Shown piece by piece: positions 24,459 through 34,250 of a stretch of DNA of 64,000 nt. A model generated the notes under the pieces. It saw nothing but the letters and a program-made list of their open reading frames with translations. It was not told the origin of the DNA and ran no database searches. Each line of letters begins with the position of its first letter. Positions within the stretch are counted from its first letter, which is position 1. Made by a program: the position numbers and the translations under genes. This DNA comes from Thermotogaceae bacterium (GTDB taxonomy: Bacteria > Thermotogota > Thermotogae > Thermotogales > Thermotogaceae): assembly GCA_027077795.1 (NCBI GenBank), contig JALWTT010000013.1, positions 1 through 64,000 on the forward strand, in the 5' to 3' direction.

Positions 24459-25631
24459 GTGAAGAAAATGCCGGTGTTGAAAGTCGAGAATTTAGTGAAG
24501 CACTTTCCGATAAAAGCAGGAGTTTTCAGAAGAACAGTAGGATGGGTCAAGGCTGTTGATGGGGTATCATTTGAGGTCTACGAGGGGGAAACTTTGGGAC
24601 TCGTTGGAGAATCTGGCTGTGGAAAAACAACCGTTGGTATGACTCTTCTGAGGCTCTATGAACCTACTTCAGGTAGAATCATAGTGGGTGATGAGGACAC
24701 CACATACTACTTCATGCCAACGCTAAGGGCTAGAAGCTACATCAAGAAGATGTATTTGAATAGGTTCGAGAAACTGTATGATGAAAGAAAAGATGCAGCA
24801 CTTGAAGAGCTTGAAGGTGTCGACAGGAGGTACTACGAGAGATTCTTGAAAGAAGGGAAATCGGGACTTTACAGATATCTTCTGTCGAACATTTCAGAGA
24901 AAAGGAAGGCCTTCAGGAGAAACCTTCAGATAATCTTTCAGGATCCCTACAGTTCATTGAACCCGCGCATGAGGATTAAAAACATCGTTGCAGAAGGGAT
25001 AAAAGCGCATGGACTGGCTCAGGGTGAAGAGGTTATAGGAAAGGTGGCTGATCTTTTGGGTGGTGTTGGAATCATACCGGAGCACATGTACAGGTTTCCA
25101 CACGAGTTCTCCGGAGGCCAAAGGCAAAGGATAGGGATAGCCAGGGCTTTGGCGCTTCAACCCAAGGTGGTGATAGCGGATGAAGCCGTTGCGGCTCTGG
25201 ATGTTTCCATAAGATCTCAGATAATAAACCTTATGGAGGAACTTCAGCAAAAGCACAGACTGACATATATCTTCATATCGCACGATTTGTCAGTTGTTAA
25301 GCATGTGAGCGATAGAATTGCGGTCATGTACCTTGGAAAAATTGTTGAGCTCGCCCCCAAAAAGGAACTTTTTGAGAATCCCCTTCATCCTTACACGGTT
25401 GCCCTCATGAGTGCAATACCCATTCCAGATCCGGACAAGAGAAATAAGAAGAGGATAATCCTTCAGGGAGATGTCCCAAGTCCTATAAATCCGCCAAAAG
25501 GTTGTCGTTTCCACACAAGGTGTCCTGTGGCGAAGAAGATCTGTGCGGAAGAAGAGCCCCCGCTCGTTGAGGTGAAGCCAGGGCATTTCGTTGCATGCCA
25601 TTTTCCAGGATCCTTGAGTTGGAAATCATGA
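24459..25631 (+). CDS. oppF: OppF-type ABC transporter ATPase with insertion
   Basis: 390-residue partner ATPase of OppD. Walker A GESGCGKT, Q-loop IIFQDPYSSLNP, signature FSGGQRQRIGIARAL, Walker B VVIADEAVAALD, H-loop FISHDLS and the C-terminal cysteine motif (GCRFHTRCPVAKKICAEEEP) are present. An extra ~75 residues (roughly 85-155, rich in Arg, Tyr and Glu) separate Walker A from the Q-loop; this makes it longer than the ~320-residue norm. GTG start directly after oppD. A strong terminator follows. Confidence 0.94.
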   Translation: MKKMPVLKVENLVKHFPIKAGVFRRTVGWVKAVDGVSFEVYEGETLGLVGESGCGKTTVGMTLLRLYEPTSGRIIVGDEDTTYYFMPTLRARSYIKKMYLNRFEKLYDERKDAALEELEGVDRRYYERFLKEGKSGLYRYLLSNISEKRKAFRRNLQIIFQDPYSSLNPRMRIKNIVAEGIKAHGLAQGEEVIGKVADLLGGVGIIPEHMYRFPHEFSGGQRQRIGIARALALQPKVVIADEAVAALDVSIRSQIINLMEELQQKHRLTYIFISHDLSVVKHVSDRIAVMYLGKIVELAPKKELFENPLHPYTVALMSAIPIPDPDKRNKKRIILQGDVPSPINPPKGCRFHTRCPVAKKICAEEEPPLVEVKPGHFVACHFPGSLSWKS

Positions 25632-25656
25632 GCCGGCTTTAAAGGCCGGCTTTTTT
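25632..25656 (+). terminator. Rho-independent terminator after oppF
   Basis: GCCGGC, a short TTTAAAG loop region, GCCGGC, then six T. The 6-bp GC stem starts one base after the oppF stop codon. It closes the opp operon. Confidence 0.93.
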
Positions 25657-25686
25657 CAGATTAGCAGGAAATGCTAGCCTAGTTAA

Positions 25687-25716
25687 TTGATTTTCCTGTT
25701 CTCCGTGTGCCATAAT
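25687..25716 (+). promoter_or_regulatory. Promoter for the purine nucleoside phosphorylase operon
   Basis: TTGATT (25687-25692), 18-bp spacer, CATAAT (25711-25716). An inverted repeat CAGGAAA/TTTCCTG (25665-25671 and 25692-25698) touches the -35 box and could be an operator, though this is speculative. Confidence 0.55.
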
Positions 25717-25749
25717 TAAAACAGCATCAAGCTCGTGGGAGGGATCGAC

Positions 25750-26577
25750 GTGGAGATCAGGGAATATGTGGAGAAGGTAAACGAAGCGGCCAAATACATA
25801 AGGGAGAGAATAAGTGAGGATCCGAAGATAGCCATGATCCTTGGATCAGGACTCGGCGGGATATCCCGGGAAATTGATGTTGAAAAATCCCTGTTGTATA
25901 CGGATATTCCATACTTCCCGTTGTCCACAGCTCCTGGACATAAAGGTGAGCTGGTCTTCGGGAAGGTTCACGGGAAACCAGTTGTGCTGATGAACGGGCG
26001 TTTTCACTACTACGAAGGTTATTCCATGAAAGAGATAACGTTCCCTGTGAGAGTTTTTCAGCTTCTGGGGGTGGAGATCTTCATAGTTACGAACGCAGCT
26101 GGAGGAATTAATCCCGATTTCGAAGTTGGCAAACCCATGGTGATAACCGACCACATAAACCTTTTGGGAGATAACCCTCTCATTGGTCCCAACGTTGATG
26201 AGTGGGGGCCTCGTTTCCCGGATTTGTCAAATGCCTATGACAGAGGTCTCAGGGAAATGGCAGTTGAAATAGCTGGGGAACTCGGAATAAAAATCTATGA
26301 AGGAGTTTACGTTGCGGTTCCTGGACCGAATTTCGAAACAGCTGCTGAGTACAGAATGCTCAGAAGGATAGGAGCAGATGCAGTGGGGATGTCCACAGTT
26401 CCAGAGGTTATAGTCGCCAATCATGGAGGTATGAAGGTCTTGGGATTTTCCGCTATAACTGACAAAGGTGACCCGGATAATCTGAAACCATTGACGGCGG
26501 AAGAAGTTCTGGAAAATGCAGAAAGGGCTGGGAAAGCTATAGCTAGGATAATTTCAGAGGTGATCAACAGGTTGTGA
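25750..26577 (+). CDS. Purine nucleoside phosphorylase (trimeric type), Asp variant
   Basis: 275 residues; phosphorolysis of purine nucleosides to base plus ribose-1-phosphate. Motifs: LGSGLGGISREI (phosphate loop), TAPGHKGELVFGK, MNGRFHYYEGY, TNAAGGINPDF, GPNFETAAEYRML (Glu contacting the base) and GMSTVPEVIVANH. The residue aligned with human Asn243 is Asp (about D238, in AITDKG), which in human PNP broadens specificity toward adenosine. GTG at 25750 is chosen because GGGAGGG precedes it; an upstream GTG at 25735 lacks an SD. A second PNP gene lies at 39217 with Asn at this site. Confidence 0.92.
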   Translation: MEIREYVEKVNEAAKYIRERISEDPKIAMILGSGLGGISREIDVEKSLLYTDIPYFPLSTAPGHKGELVFGKVHGKPVVLMNGRFHYYEGYSMKEITFPVRVFQLLGVEIFIVTNAAGGINPDFEVGKPMVITDHINLLGDNPLIGPNVDEWGPRFPDLSNAYDRGLREMAVEIAGELGIKIYEGVYVAVPGPNFETAAEYRMLRRIGADAVGMSTVPEVIVANHGGMKVLGFSAITDKGDPDNLKPLTAEEVLENAERAGKAIARIISEVINRL

Positions 26578-28253
26578 GAAAGTTATCAGTGGTGTTTTGT
26601 ATAATACTGGAAATCTGGTCTTTTTCCATCGATTGGAGAGGAGCTCTTAACAGTGCGAGGCGGGGGAATCCCGCCTTGCCTCCGTTGAAAGTGGTGCTCA
26701 TTTTGAAGTATCACTACCCGTGGTCAGAGATAGATGGTGATTTCAAAGATCCACGTTTCTTTGCAATGGTTTCCGATTTCTACAGGGTTCTTGGAATGGT
26801 CGATAGAAAAGTCATCTTTGCCATATCTCCGTCGTTTTTCAACCAGATTCGTGAGATGTCCAGGGGAAATTGGCAAGACGGTGAATGGGAGAAGGAATTC
26901 CTTCCCCCGGGATTTCCTCAGGATGAGCCGAAGAGATCGTGGAGAACAATGGCTTCTTCAATTCCTGGGAAACTCATAGCTATGGTATCCTCTGGAAAGG
27001 TAGAAATAGCCGCTTTGCCCCTTTATTCACCGCCAATAGGCCTTCTAGTTGATAGCGGATTTGAGAAACATGCGAAAGATCAGGTCCAATTAGCCATTTC
27101 ACAATTTTCTGAGATCTTCGGAAGCGTCGATTGCGTGTATCCACCTATCCTGGATATTTCGGGAGGTTCTGCTTCGGTTATTCCAAAAGGTTTTTTTTCC
27201 TTTGCAAATCAGGAGGTTCTTGAAAGACCTTCTGAGATCTCGTCCGTGAAGTTCGTTCCAGTTGATTGGGGAGTGTCTGAGCGTATTTACGGTGTTCAAA
27301 ATGAAGAGGAACTGGTTGAGATACTCGAGAAGCTCCACATGTATCAGAGGCTGGGAAAAAGTGGGCTGGCAATAGTCGTGGATGCCAGAAAATGGCTGAA
27401 CAAACCTTGGGATGTTAAAGAGGGAATATTGAAGGCCATTTTCAATGATCCGTATATAGAGCTTGTCTTTCCACGAGATCTGAGCTACTCAAGGGGAGAG
27501 TACTTGAACAGGTATACAATATACGGAAAGCCGGATTCTTTCTACATGCGAGATTCTGTTTTGAGACTTTGGGAACTCTACAAGGGGATATTTGTAACGT
27601 ATCTGAAGTCATCCAGCTATATGGCACCTCAAAAGAGGGAGAAGGCGAAAAACCTTCTCTATGCTCTTGAAGATGTCACGTTCTACGAGTCTGCAGGAAA
27701 AAATAATACCGGGTCGATTTTAGACCTGTTTGATATGCTGGCGAAAAAGCTCTACGAGCTCCTGGGAGAGGATACTTCTTCACTCCCAAAGGCCTCTGAA
27801 TTTGCAAATTTACAGGTGAATTTGAGGAGAATTGATTCCTCTCCGGTGATAAACGGTGTGGAAGATGAGGGATTTTGGGTTTACTCAAAAGTCTTTTCGA
27901 GCGGAAAAATGACGTTAAAACTCGTTCTTTTGAAAAGAGGTTTGTATCTGTCCGTGTTTCCGGGAAAGGATGCGAAGGACTTGTTGGGAGAGTCTAGGAT
28001 TCTTGTTGTAAAGGTTAAAGATGAAGAGTACAGGGTGTATTTCAAGGTATGGAGAAACAGGATTTACGTTTTCAAAAAGCAGGTTTTGAGTGGTAAACTA
28101 GTGAAAGGCTTTGGGATCTGGAAAAACGTGGAGATGCTTTTAAACGAGAAGTTGCCTGTTGATATATCCGTTGAGCTTCTCGATTCCAGGTCGAGAAAGG
28201 TTTTGTTTAGAATACCCAGTAGGGGATACATCCGACTCGATGAGAGGAGGTAG
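26574..28253 (+). CDS. Secreted GH57-like protein, probably catalytically altered
   Basis: 559 residues with a hydrophobic N-terminal signal ([16 protein letters not shown]). The body resembles glycoside hydrolase family 57: LILKYHYPW takes the place of the family's HxHQPY start, and [20 protein letters not shown] fits its 'ISTSPFYHPILPLL' block. Where active GH57 enzymes have the nucleophile motif xPSEGSVS, this protein has DISGGSAS, without the Glu. The C-terminus ([15 protein letters not shown] onward, about 430-559) looks like a DOMON/CBM9-type beta-sandwich. GTG start overlaps the PNP stop. Role unknown; export and carbohydrate context are inferred. Confidence 0.55.
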   Translation: MRKLSVVFCIILEIWSFSIDWRGALNSARRGNPALPPLKVVLILKYHYPWSEIDGDFKDPRFFAMVSDFYRVLGMVDRKVIFAISPSFFNQIREMSRGNWQDGEWEKEFLPPGFPQDEPKRSWRTMASSIPGKLIAMVSSGKVEIAALPLYSPPIGLLVDSGFEKHAKDQVQLAISQFSEIFGSVDCVYPPILDISGGSASVIPKGFFSFANQEVLERPSEISSVKFVPVDWGVSERIYGVQNEEELVEILEKLHMYQRLGKSGLAIVVDARKWLNKPWDVKEGILKAIFNDPYIELVFPRDLSYSRGEYLNRYTIYGKPDSFYMRDSVLRLWELYKGIFVTYLKSSSYMAPQKREKAKNLLYALEDVTFYESAGKNNTGSILDLFDMLAKKLYELLGEDTSSLPKASEFANLQVNLRRIDSSPVINGVEDEGFWVYSKVFSSGKMTLKLVLLKRGLYLSVFPGKDAKDLLGESRILVVKVKDEEYRVYFKVWRNRIYVFKKQVLSGKLVKGFGIWKNVEMLLNEKLPVDISVELLDSRSRKVLFRIPSRGYIRLDERR

Positions 28254-28257
28254 CACA

Positions 28258-29472
28258 ATGGCGAAAAAGTATTGTTCATTCTGTGGAAGGAGTGCGGATG
28301 AAGTGGAAAGGCTTATAGCCGGACCGAATGCCTACATATGTAACGAATGTGTTGAACTGTTTTACGATCTTCTTCAGGCTGATAAGAAGACGAGAAGGAC
28401 TAAGGAAAAAAAGCTCCCAACTCCAGCTGAGATAAAAGCGGAACTTGACAAGTATGTGGTGGGTCAGGAAAGAGCTAAGAAAGTGCTGTCGGTCGCCGTG
28501 TACAACCATTATAAGAGAGTGTTTTACGGGGTGGATGTCTCTGACGTTGAGATAGAGAAGAGTAACGTTCTCCTGATTGGTCCCACTGGAACTGGGAAGA
28601 CACTCATGGCGAGGACTCTTGCAAGGATCCTTGATGTTCCATTTGCAATAGCCGATGCCACACCACTTACAGAGGCTGGATATGTCGGGGAAGATGTGGA
28701 GAATGTCGTTTTAAGGCTTTTGGAAGCCGCCCATTTTGATATAGAGAGAGCCCAGTATGGAATAATCTACATAGATGAGATAGACAAGATTGCCAGAAAA
28801 AGCCCCAATCCCTCTATAACCAGAGATGTCTCCGGCGAAGGGGTTCAACAAGCGCTTTTGAAGATAGTGGAGGGGACCATAACCAATGTCCCTCCTCAGG
28901 GAGGAAGAAAACACCCTTATCAAGAGTTCATAAAGGTCGATACGACGAACATACTGTTCATAGCGGGGGGAGCTTTTGACGGACTTGAGGAGATAATAAT
29001 GCAGAGGATTCAAAGCAGTACCATGGGCTTTGGGGTTGAAGTCAAGGGGAAAAGTGACATGAGGCTTGGTGAGATATTGAGACATGTCACACCGGATGAC
29101 CTCGTCCAGTACGGACTGATTCCGGAATTCGTCGGGAGGTTTCCCGTACTGACCTCCTTGGATGATCTCACCGAAGATGACATGGTGAGAATTCTAACGG
29201 AACCGAAGAACGCCCTCGTGAAGCAGTACAAGAAGCTCCTGGAAATAGATGGGGTGGAGCTTGAAATAGAGGAGGAGGCCCTGAAGGCCATATCCAGGAA
29301 GGCCATTGAGAGGGGCACAGGTGCCAGGGCCCTCAAGAGTGTTTTTGAGGAAGTGATGCTGGATGTCATGTACAAAGTTCCGTCGATGAAAAATGTTGAG
29401 AAAGTTGTGATCAACAGGGAAGTAGTGGAGCTCAAGAAAGATCCGGTTGTGATAATGAAGGAATCAGCGTGA
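28258..29472 (+). CDS. clpX: ATP-dependent Clp protease ATP-binding subunit ClpX
   Basis: 404-residue AAA+ unfoldase feeding substrates to ClpP. N-terminal zinc-binding domain (CSFCGR ... CNECVEL), Walker A GPTGTGKT, Walker [11 protein letters not shown], the GYVGEDVE pore loop, [20 protein letters not shown], and sensor motifs (GRFPVL, GARALKS) are canonical. ATG 28258 has GAGGAGG upstream; an in-frame ORF extension to 28159 lies inside the preceding gene. No clpP is nearby. Confidence 0.98.
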   Translation: MAKKYCSFCGRSADEVERLIAGPNAYICNECVELFYDLLQADKKTRRTKEKKLPTPAEIKAELDKYVVGQERAKKVLSVAVYNHYKRVFYGVDVSDVEIEKSNVLLIGPTGTGKTLMARTLARILDVPFAIADATPLTEAGYVGEDVENVVLRLLEAAHFDIERAQYGIIYIDEIDKIARKSPNPSITRDVSGEGVQQALLKIVEGTITNVPPQGGRKHPYQEFIKVDTTNILFIAGGAFDGLEEIIMQRIQSSTMGFGVEVKGKSDMRLGEILRHVTPDDLVQYGLIPEFVGRFPVLTSLDDLTEDDMVRILTEPKNALVKQYKKLLEIDGVELEIEEEALKAISRKAIERGTGARALKSVFEEVMLDVMYKVPSMKNVEKVVINREVVELKKDPVVIMKESA

Positions 29473-29482
29473 GGTGATTCAA

Positions 29483-30790
29483 TTGACTCTTTACAGGAAG
29501 ATAGTCAGCAAAGAAGCAAAGGTCTGTGTGATGGGCCTTGGATACGTGGGTCTTCCGCTGGCTGTCGAGAAAGCCAAAGCGGGGTACAGTGTTTTGGGGT
29601 TCGATGTGCAGAAGTCCAAAGTGGATATGGTCAACAAGGGAATCAACTACATAGGTGACGTGGTGGATGAAGAGCTAAGGGATTTGGTAAAAGTGGGGAA
29701 GCTCTCCGCTACAGCGGATTTCAATAGGTTGAAGGAGTGTGATGTGGTTGCGATATGCGTGCCCACACCAATAGATGTTCACAAGGTACCCGACTTGACG
29801 TTCGTTAAAAGCACGGCAGAAGAGATTTCAAGGCGTCTTCACAGAGACATGCTGGTGGTTCTCGAGAGCACAACCTATCCTGGAACCACGGAAGAAGTTC
29901 TCCTACCAATGCTCGAGAAAAGTGGACTGAAGGTCGGCAAGGATTTCTACTTGGCTTTCAGCCCGGAGAGAGTCGATCCTGGGAACAAAAGATATAACAC
30001 GAAGAACACTCCTAAAGTTGTTGGAGGGGTGACACCTGAGTGCACGAGGCACGCCAAAGCACTGTATGAGAGTGTCCTTGAGGCACCAGTTCACACAGTT
30101 TCTTCTCCTAGGGTTGCGGAGATGACGAAGATCTTGGAGAACACATTCAGGATAGTCAACATAGCACTCATAAATGAAATGGCGATAGTTGCATCGAGGA
30201 TGGGTATAAACATCTGGGAAGTTGTGGAGGCCGCTGCGACAAAACCTTTTGGATTCATGCCGTTTTACCCTGGGCCAGGAGTTGGTGGACATTGTATACC
30301 GATAGATCCGTATTATCTCACGTACAAGGCGCGTGAGTACGATTGGCACACCAGGTTGATAGAAATGGCGGGAGAGATAAATGATTTCATGCCTGAGTAT
30401 GTTGTGGAAAGGCTTCAGGATATTCTGAACGATCTAGGGAAACCCATGAGGGGTTCAAGAATCCTCATTTTAGGCGTGACGTACAAGGGAGATGTAGCCG
30501 ACCTCAGAGAGTCGCCTGCCCTAAAAGTCATTGAGAATCTGGAGAAGAAAAATGCGGAAGTACTCTTCTTTGATCCTTTGATAAAGGAATTCGATCACAA
30601 TGGGAAGCACTACGTGAGGTCGGAGTTAACGGAAGATCTCCTTGAGAACGTCGATGGAGTAGTTATAACCACAGCTCATACAAAAGGAATAGATTACCAG
30701 TTCGTGGTTGATCATTCTCCATTCGTCTACGATACGAAGAACATCACCAAGGACATATGTAGAAACCGAGAGAAGATAATCCTTCTCTGA
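29483..30790 (+). CDS. Nucleotide-sugar dehydrogenase (UDP-HexNAc 6-dehydrogenase type)
   Basis: 435 residues. NAD-dependent four-electron oxidation of a UDP-sugar to the uronate. N-terminal Rossmann motif VMGLGYVGLPLAVEKAKAG, ICVPTPI, LESTTYPGTTEEVLLPMLE, and the catalytic Cys in GPGVGGHCIPIDPYYL. The TEEVLLP and DPGN elements fit the WbpA/WecC branch (UDP-GlcNAc or UDP-ManNAc) better than UDP-glucose dehydrogenase. TTG at 29483 is preferred because GAGGTGA precedes it by five bases. Likely supplies an acidic amino sugar for surface glycans. Confidence 0.87.
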   Translation: MTLYRKIVSKEAKVCVMGLGYVGLPLAVEKAKAGYSVLGFDVQKSKVDMVNKGINYIGDVVDEELRDLVKVGKLSATADFNRLKECDVVAICVPTPIDVHKVPDLTFVKSTAEEISRRLHRDMLVVLESTTYPGTTEEVLLPMLEKSGLKVGKDFYLAFSPERVDPGNKRYNTKNTPKVVGGVTPECTRHAKALYESVLEAPVHTVSSPRVAEMTKILENTFRIVNIALINEMAIVASRMGINIWEVVEAAATKPFGFMPFYPGPGVGGHCIPIDPYYLTYKAREYDWHTRLIEMAGEINDFMPEYVVERLQDILNDLGKPMRGSRILILGVTYKGDVADLRESPALKVIENLEKKNAEVLFFDPLIKEFDHNGKHYVRSELTEDLLENVDGVVITTAHTKGIDYQFVVDHSPFVYDTKNITKDICRNREKIILL

Positions 30791-30801
30791 GAGGTGGTAC
30801 C

Positions 30802-31887
30802 ATGATGAGAGTAGCCGTTGTGGGTGCTGGAAACGGCGGTCAGGCCCTTGCTGCATATCTATCCATGAAAGGTTCCTCTGTTAGCCTCTACAACCGTTCG
30901 AGAAAAAGAATAGCCAGTATAATGAAGACCAAAATGATAAGACTTGAGGGGGAGATCCAAGGGGCTTTCAAGGTAGATTTCGCCACCACAGATATACGTG
31001 AGGCCGTAGAGGGTAGGGAGCTCATAATGGTGGTTGTTCCAGCGTTCGCTCATGTTGATATAGCAAAAAAGATAGCCCCTTATTTAGAAGATGGCCAAGT
31101 TGTTGTTCTGAACCCTGGGAGGACTGGTGGTGCGATAGAGTTTGTGAAAACCCTGAAAGAATTGGGTGTGGACAAGGACATAACCGTCGCCGAAGCGCAA
31201 ACCTTTATATTCGCCTCGAGGCTCACAAACCCCGGAGTGGCCAGAATATTCAGGATAAAGAACGCCGTTCCTGTGTCGGCTCTTCCCGCTACAAAAAACG
31301 AAAACCTTGAAAGAACTCTTTTGAAAATCATGCCTGAGTTCGAAGTGGCTTCAAATGTGATATACACAAGCTTTAACAACATAGGGGCGGTCTTTCACCC
31401 TGCAGTTCTCCTTTTGAATGCCGCGAGGATAGAATCGTCAGCTGGTAAGTTTGAGTTTTATCTGGAAGGTATAACATCCTCCGTGGCTAGGGTTCTGGAA
31501 AGAGTGGATTTTGAAAGATGCAGAGTTATGGAAGCTTTGGGGGAGGATCCGATGACCGCAAAAGAGTGGTTGAACTACGCCTACGATGTTCAAGGTGAGA
31601 ACTTGCATGAGGCTATTCACAACAACCCCGGTTATCAGGGAATAATGGCTCCTCCGAGCATAGCCAACAGGTACATACTCGAAGATGTCCCAATGAGTCT
31701 GGTCCCGATTTCCTCCTTTGGAAAAATGCTGGGAATAGATACTCCAACTATAGATTCTATAGTGCAGATAGCGTCGGTCATGATGAACAAGGATTTCTGG
31801 ATAAGGGGAAGAACAGTTGAAACCTTAGGGCTATCTGGTAAGACCGTTGATGAAATAAGACGGTACGTCCTGGAGGGGGTATTGTGA
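30802..31887 (+). CDS. Octopine/nopaline (opine) dehydrogenase family protein
   Basis: 361 residues. N-terminal NAD(P)-binding motif VAVVGAGNGGQALAAYLSMKG, then VVVPAFAHVDIAKKIAPYL, LNPGRTGG, and in the C-terminal helical domain FNNIGAVFHPAVLLLNAARI with the conserved Asn/His of the octopine dehydrogenase family. Family enzymes reductively join an amino acid to a 2-oxo acid, or run the reverse. Its stop overlaps the start of the B12-binding protein gene (GTGA), so the two are translationally coupled and probably act in one pathway. Substrate is not deducible. Confidence 0.85.
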   Translation: MMRVAVVGAGNGGQALAAYLSMKGSSVSLYNRSRKRIASIMKTKMIRLEGEIQGAFKVDFATTDIREAVEGRELIMVVVPAFAHVDIAKKIAPYLEDGQVVVLNPGRTGGAIEFVKTLKELGVDKDITVAEAQTFIFASRLTNPGVARIFRIKNAVPVSALPATKNENLERTLLKIMPEFEVASNVIYTSFNNIGAVFHPAVLLLNAARIESSAGKFEFYLEGITSSVARVLERVDFERCRVMEALGEDPMTAKEWLNYAYDVQGENLHEAIHNNPGYQGIMAPPSIANRYILEDVPMSLVPISSFGKMLGIDTPTIDSIVQIASVMMNKDFWIRGRTVETLGLSGKTVDEIRRYVLEGVL

Positions 31888-33512
31888 AGGTCCTTGGGGC
31901 TTCGATAGGAAGTGATGTTCACACAGCCGGACTTTTGACGTTTCTAAGGATCGCTGAAGAGGAAGGATTTCAAGTCATAAATTTAGGTGGTGCGGTTCCC
32001 GTAGAAAGAGTTGTTGAGGCTGTGGAGAGGGAGAACCCGGAGGTAGTCTCGATAAGCTATAGACTCGGTAGAGAACCCTTGAGGAACCTCCTTGAAAAGC
32101 TCTTTAAATTGATAGATGAAAAGAAGCTGGGAAACAGAAAATTCGTGTTTGGAGGAACTGTGGAAACAGGGGAAGTTGCGAGGAAATCTGGAAGGTTTCA
32201 CGGAGTTTTCGACGGTAGGCAAGAGATGGAAGACGTAGTGATGTTTCTAAGGGGAGAGAAGAGGAAGTTTCAAGCCAGTGGTGTTACTCCCCCACAGACG
32301 TTGTGGGAAAGGGTGGATTATAAGAAACCCTATCCGCTTTTCCGGCACCATATAGGACTTCCCACACTGGAAGAAACAATAAGAGAGGTGGAAAGACTTG
32401 CGGACTCCGGCCTCCTTGACATCGTATCTTTGGCCCCCGATCAGAATGCTCAGCAGTATTTCTTCGAACCCGAAAAAATGGATCCCGATCAGGATGGAGC
32501 TGGGGGAGTTCCCATAAGAAGTGTGAAGGATTTCAGGAAATTGTACGAGGCGACAAGGCGGGGAAACTATCCTCTGGTTAGGTGCTATTCTGGCACGAGG
32601 AACCTTGTCAGGATGGCGAAACTTTTGAAAGATGTCATAAACAACGCTTGGGCAGCTGTTCCGATTTTTTGGTACTCAGAGCTCGATAGAAGGAGTGAAA
32701 GGCCCTTAAGAGAAGCTATAGCGGAGAATTTGCAAGCCATAAGATGGAATGCCCAGAACGGTGTTCCTGTGGAGATCAACGATGCGCACCAATGGGGTTT
32801 GAGATTCGCCCACGATTCGCTTGTAGTCGCAGATGTGTACATGATAACCTACATAGCGAAGAGTTTGGGAGTGAAGCATTACGTCCAGCAGTACATGCTG
32901 ATGACGCCTCATTTTTTGTCGCCCAAATATGACATAGCGAAAAATGTAGCTATGAAGGAGATAGTGGAATCCTTTGAAGACGAATCGTTTAGATCGTACA
33001 CGATGATAAGAGCTGGGCTTTTATCGATGCCAGCTGATGGATATATGGCAATGGGACAGCTCGTATCGGAGATGTTTTACGGCGAGTATCTCAAACCAGA
33101 TATAGTTCATGTTGTGGCGTACAGTGAGGCGATGGAAAGAGCTAGATCCAAAGAGATAGTGGAAAGTGTGAAAATGGTTAAAAGGGCTCTGTCGATAGCC
33201 AGAGCCGGAATGCCAGATTTTCTGTCCGATCCCGAGATCAGGGCTCGTGTGAATTGGCTCAAAGATGAAGCGATGATAGTTATAGAAGCTGTGCGAAATC
33301 TGGGAAAGGAGATGAATTCTGAGGATCCCCTTCTTGATCCAGAGGTTTTGGAGAGAGCGGTGAGAGTTGGGATATTGGACGCGGTAGGGCTGGCCGGAAG
33401 TGGAGTTGCCCCTGGAAAGGTGAGAATAGACTTTTCAAAAGGTCGTATTGACCTTGTGGATGAAAGCGGGAAAATCATCTCCGAGAGAAAAAGGCTTAGG
33501 GATTTCCTGTGA
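31884..33512 (+). CDS. B12-binding protein fused to a mutase-like barrel
   Basis: 542 residues. Residues 1-~120 are a cobalamin-binding Rossmann domain: SDVHTAGL contains the DxHxxG motif (His13 as lower ligand), followed by VSISYRLG and FVFGGTV corresponding to the SxL and GG motifs. The remainder resembles a TIM-barrel subunit of the glutamate mutase epsilon type (LADSGLLDIVSLAPDQNAQQ, GVPVEINDAHQWGLRFAHD). The order B12 domain first, barrel second, in one chain is unlike two-subunit glutamate mutase. It probably performs an adenosylcobalamin-dependent rearrangement of an amino acid-like substrate; reaction unknown. GTG start coupled to the dehydrogenase. Confidence 0.75.
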   Translation: MKVLGASIGSDVHTAGLLTFLRIAEEEGFQVINLGGAVPVERVVEAVERENPEVVSISYRLGREPLRNLLEKLFKLIDEKKLGNRKFVFGGTVETGEVARKSGRFHGVFDGRQEMEDVVMFLRGEKRKFQASGVTPPQTLWERVDYKKPYPLFRHHIGLPTLEETIREVERLADSGLLDIVSLAPDQNAQQYFFEPEKMDPDQDGAGGVPIRSVKDFRKLYEATRRGNYPLVRCYSGTRNLVRMAKLLKDVINNAWAAVPIFWYSELDRRSERPLREAIAENLQAIRWNAQNGVPVEINDAHQWGLRFAHDSLVVADVYMITYIAKSLGVKHYVQQYMLMTPHFLSPKYDIAKNVAMKEIVESFEDESFRSYTMIRAGLLSMPADGYMAMGQLVSEMFYGEYLKPDIVHVVAYSEAMERARSKEIVESVKMVKRALSIARAGMPDFLSDPEIRARVNWLKDEAMIVIEAVRNLGKEMNSEDPLLDPEVLERAVRVGILDAVGLAGSGVAPGKVRIDFSKGRIDLVDESGKIISERKRLRDFL

Positions 33513-34250
33513 TCATATGTTCAGGATGTGATCGAGAAACTCTTTCATCCTTTCGTTTTTAGGGTGAGAGAAGAACTCCTCGGGAGGAGCTTCGGTGATT
33601 ATTCTTCCCCCATCCATGAATATCAGCCTGTCAGCGACTTCCCTCGCGAACCCCATTTCGTGTGTCACGACTATCATGGTCATTCCGCTCCTCGCCAGAT
33701 CCTTCATAACAGCTAGGACTTCGTAGACGAGTTCTGGATCCAGTGCGGAGGTCGGCTCATCGAAAAGCATTATATCCGGATCCATCATCAGTGCTCGTGC
33801 AATTGCAACACGCTGCTGTTGCCCTCCTGAAAGGTTAATGGGATGCGCGTCTATTTTATCGAGGAGGCCGACTCTTTCGAGCAGCCTTTTTGCCTTCTCT
33901 GTTGCTTCTTCCTTGCTCATTCCTAAGACTTTCACAGGAGCCAGTATGAGGTTATCGAGCACCTTCAGATGTGGGAACAAGTAAAAATGCTGAAAGACCA
34001 TCCCTATTTTCGTCCTAATTCTGTTTATATCACCTGATTTTGGGTTTATCAGTTTACCTTCGAAGTAGATCTTCCCACCTTGGTATTCCTCCAGGTGGTT
34101 GATACACCTGAGCATCGTACTTTTCCCCGATCCCGAAGGCCCTATGACGACCAGGACTTCACCTTTGTCGAGATGAAGGTTTATTCCCTTCAGCACGTAT
34201 AGCTCTCCATAGTACTTATGTAGATTTTCCACCCTCAGGATCTCTCTCAC
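33513..34250 (-). CDS. glnQ: Polar amino acid ABC transporter ATPase (GlnQ type)
   Basis: 245-residue ATPase of a polar amino acid importer. Walker [10 protein letters not shown]-loop [11 protein letters not shown], signature [15 protein letters not shown], Walker [16 protein letters not shown]-loop [18 protein letters not shown] start overlaps the permease stop. Its stop abuts the stop of the convergent B12-protein gene (shared TGATCA), with no intergenic base. Confidence 0.96.
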   Translation of the reverse strand: MREILRVENLHKYYGELYVLKGINLHLDKGEVLVVIGPSGSGKSTMLRCINHLEEYQGGKIYFEGKLINPKSGDINRIRTKIGMVFQHFYLFPHLKVLDNLILAPVKVLGMSKEEATEKAKRLLERVGLLDKIDAHPINLSGGQQQRVAIARALMMDPDIMLFDEPTSALDPELVYEVLAVMKDLARSGMTMIVVTHEMGFAREVADRLIFMDGGRIITEAPPEEFFSHPKNERMKEFLDHILNI

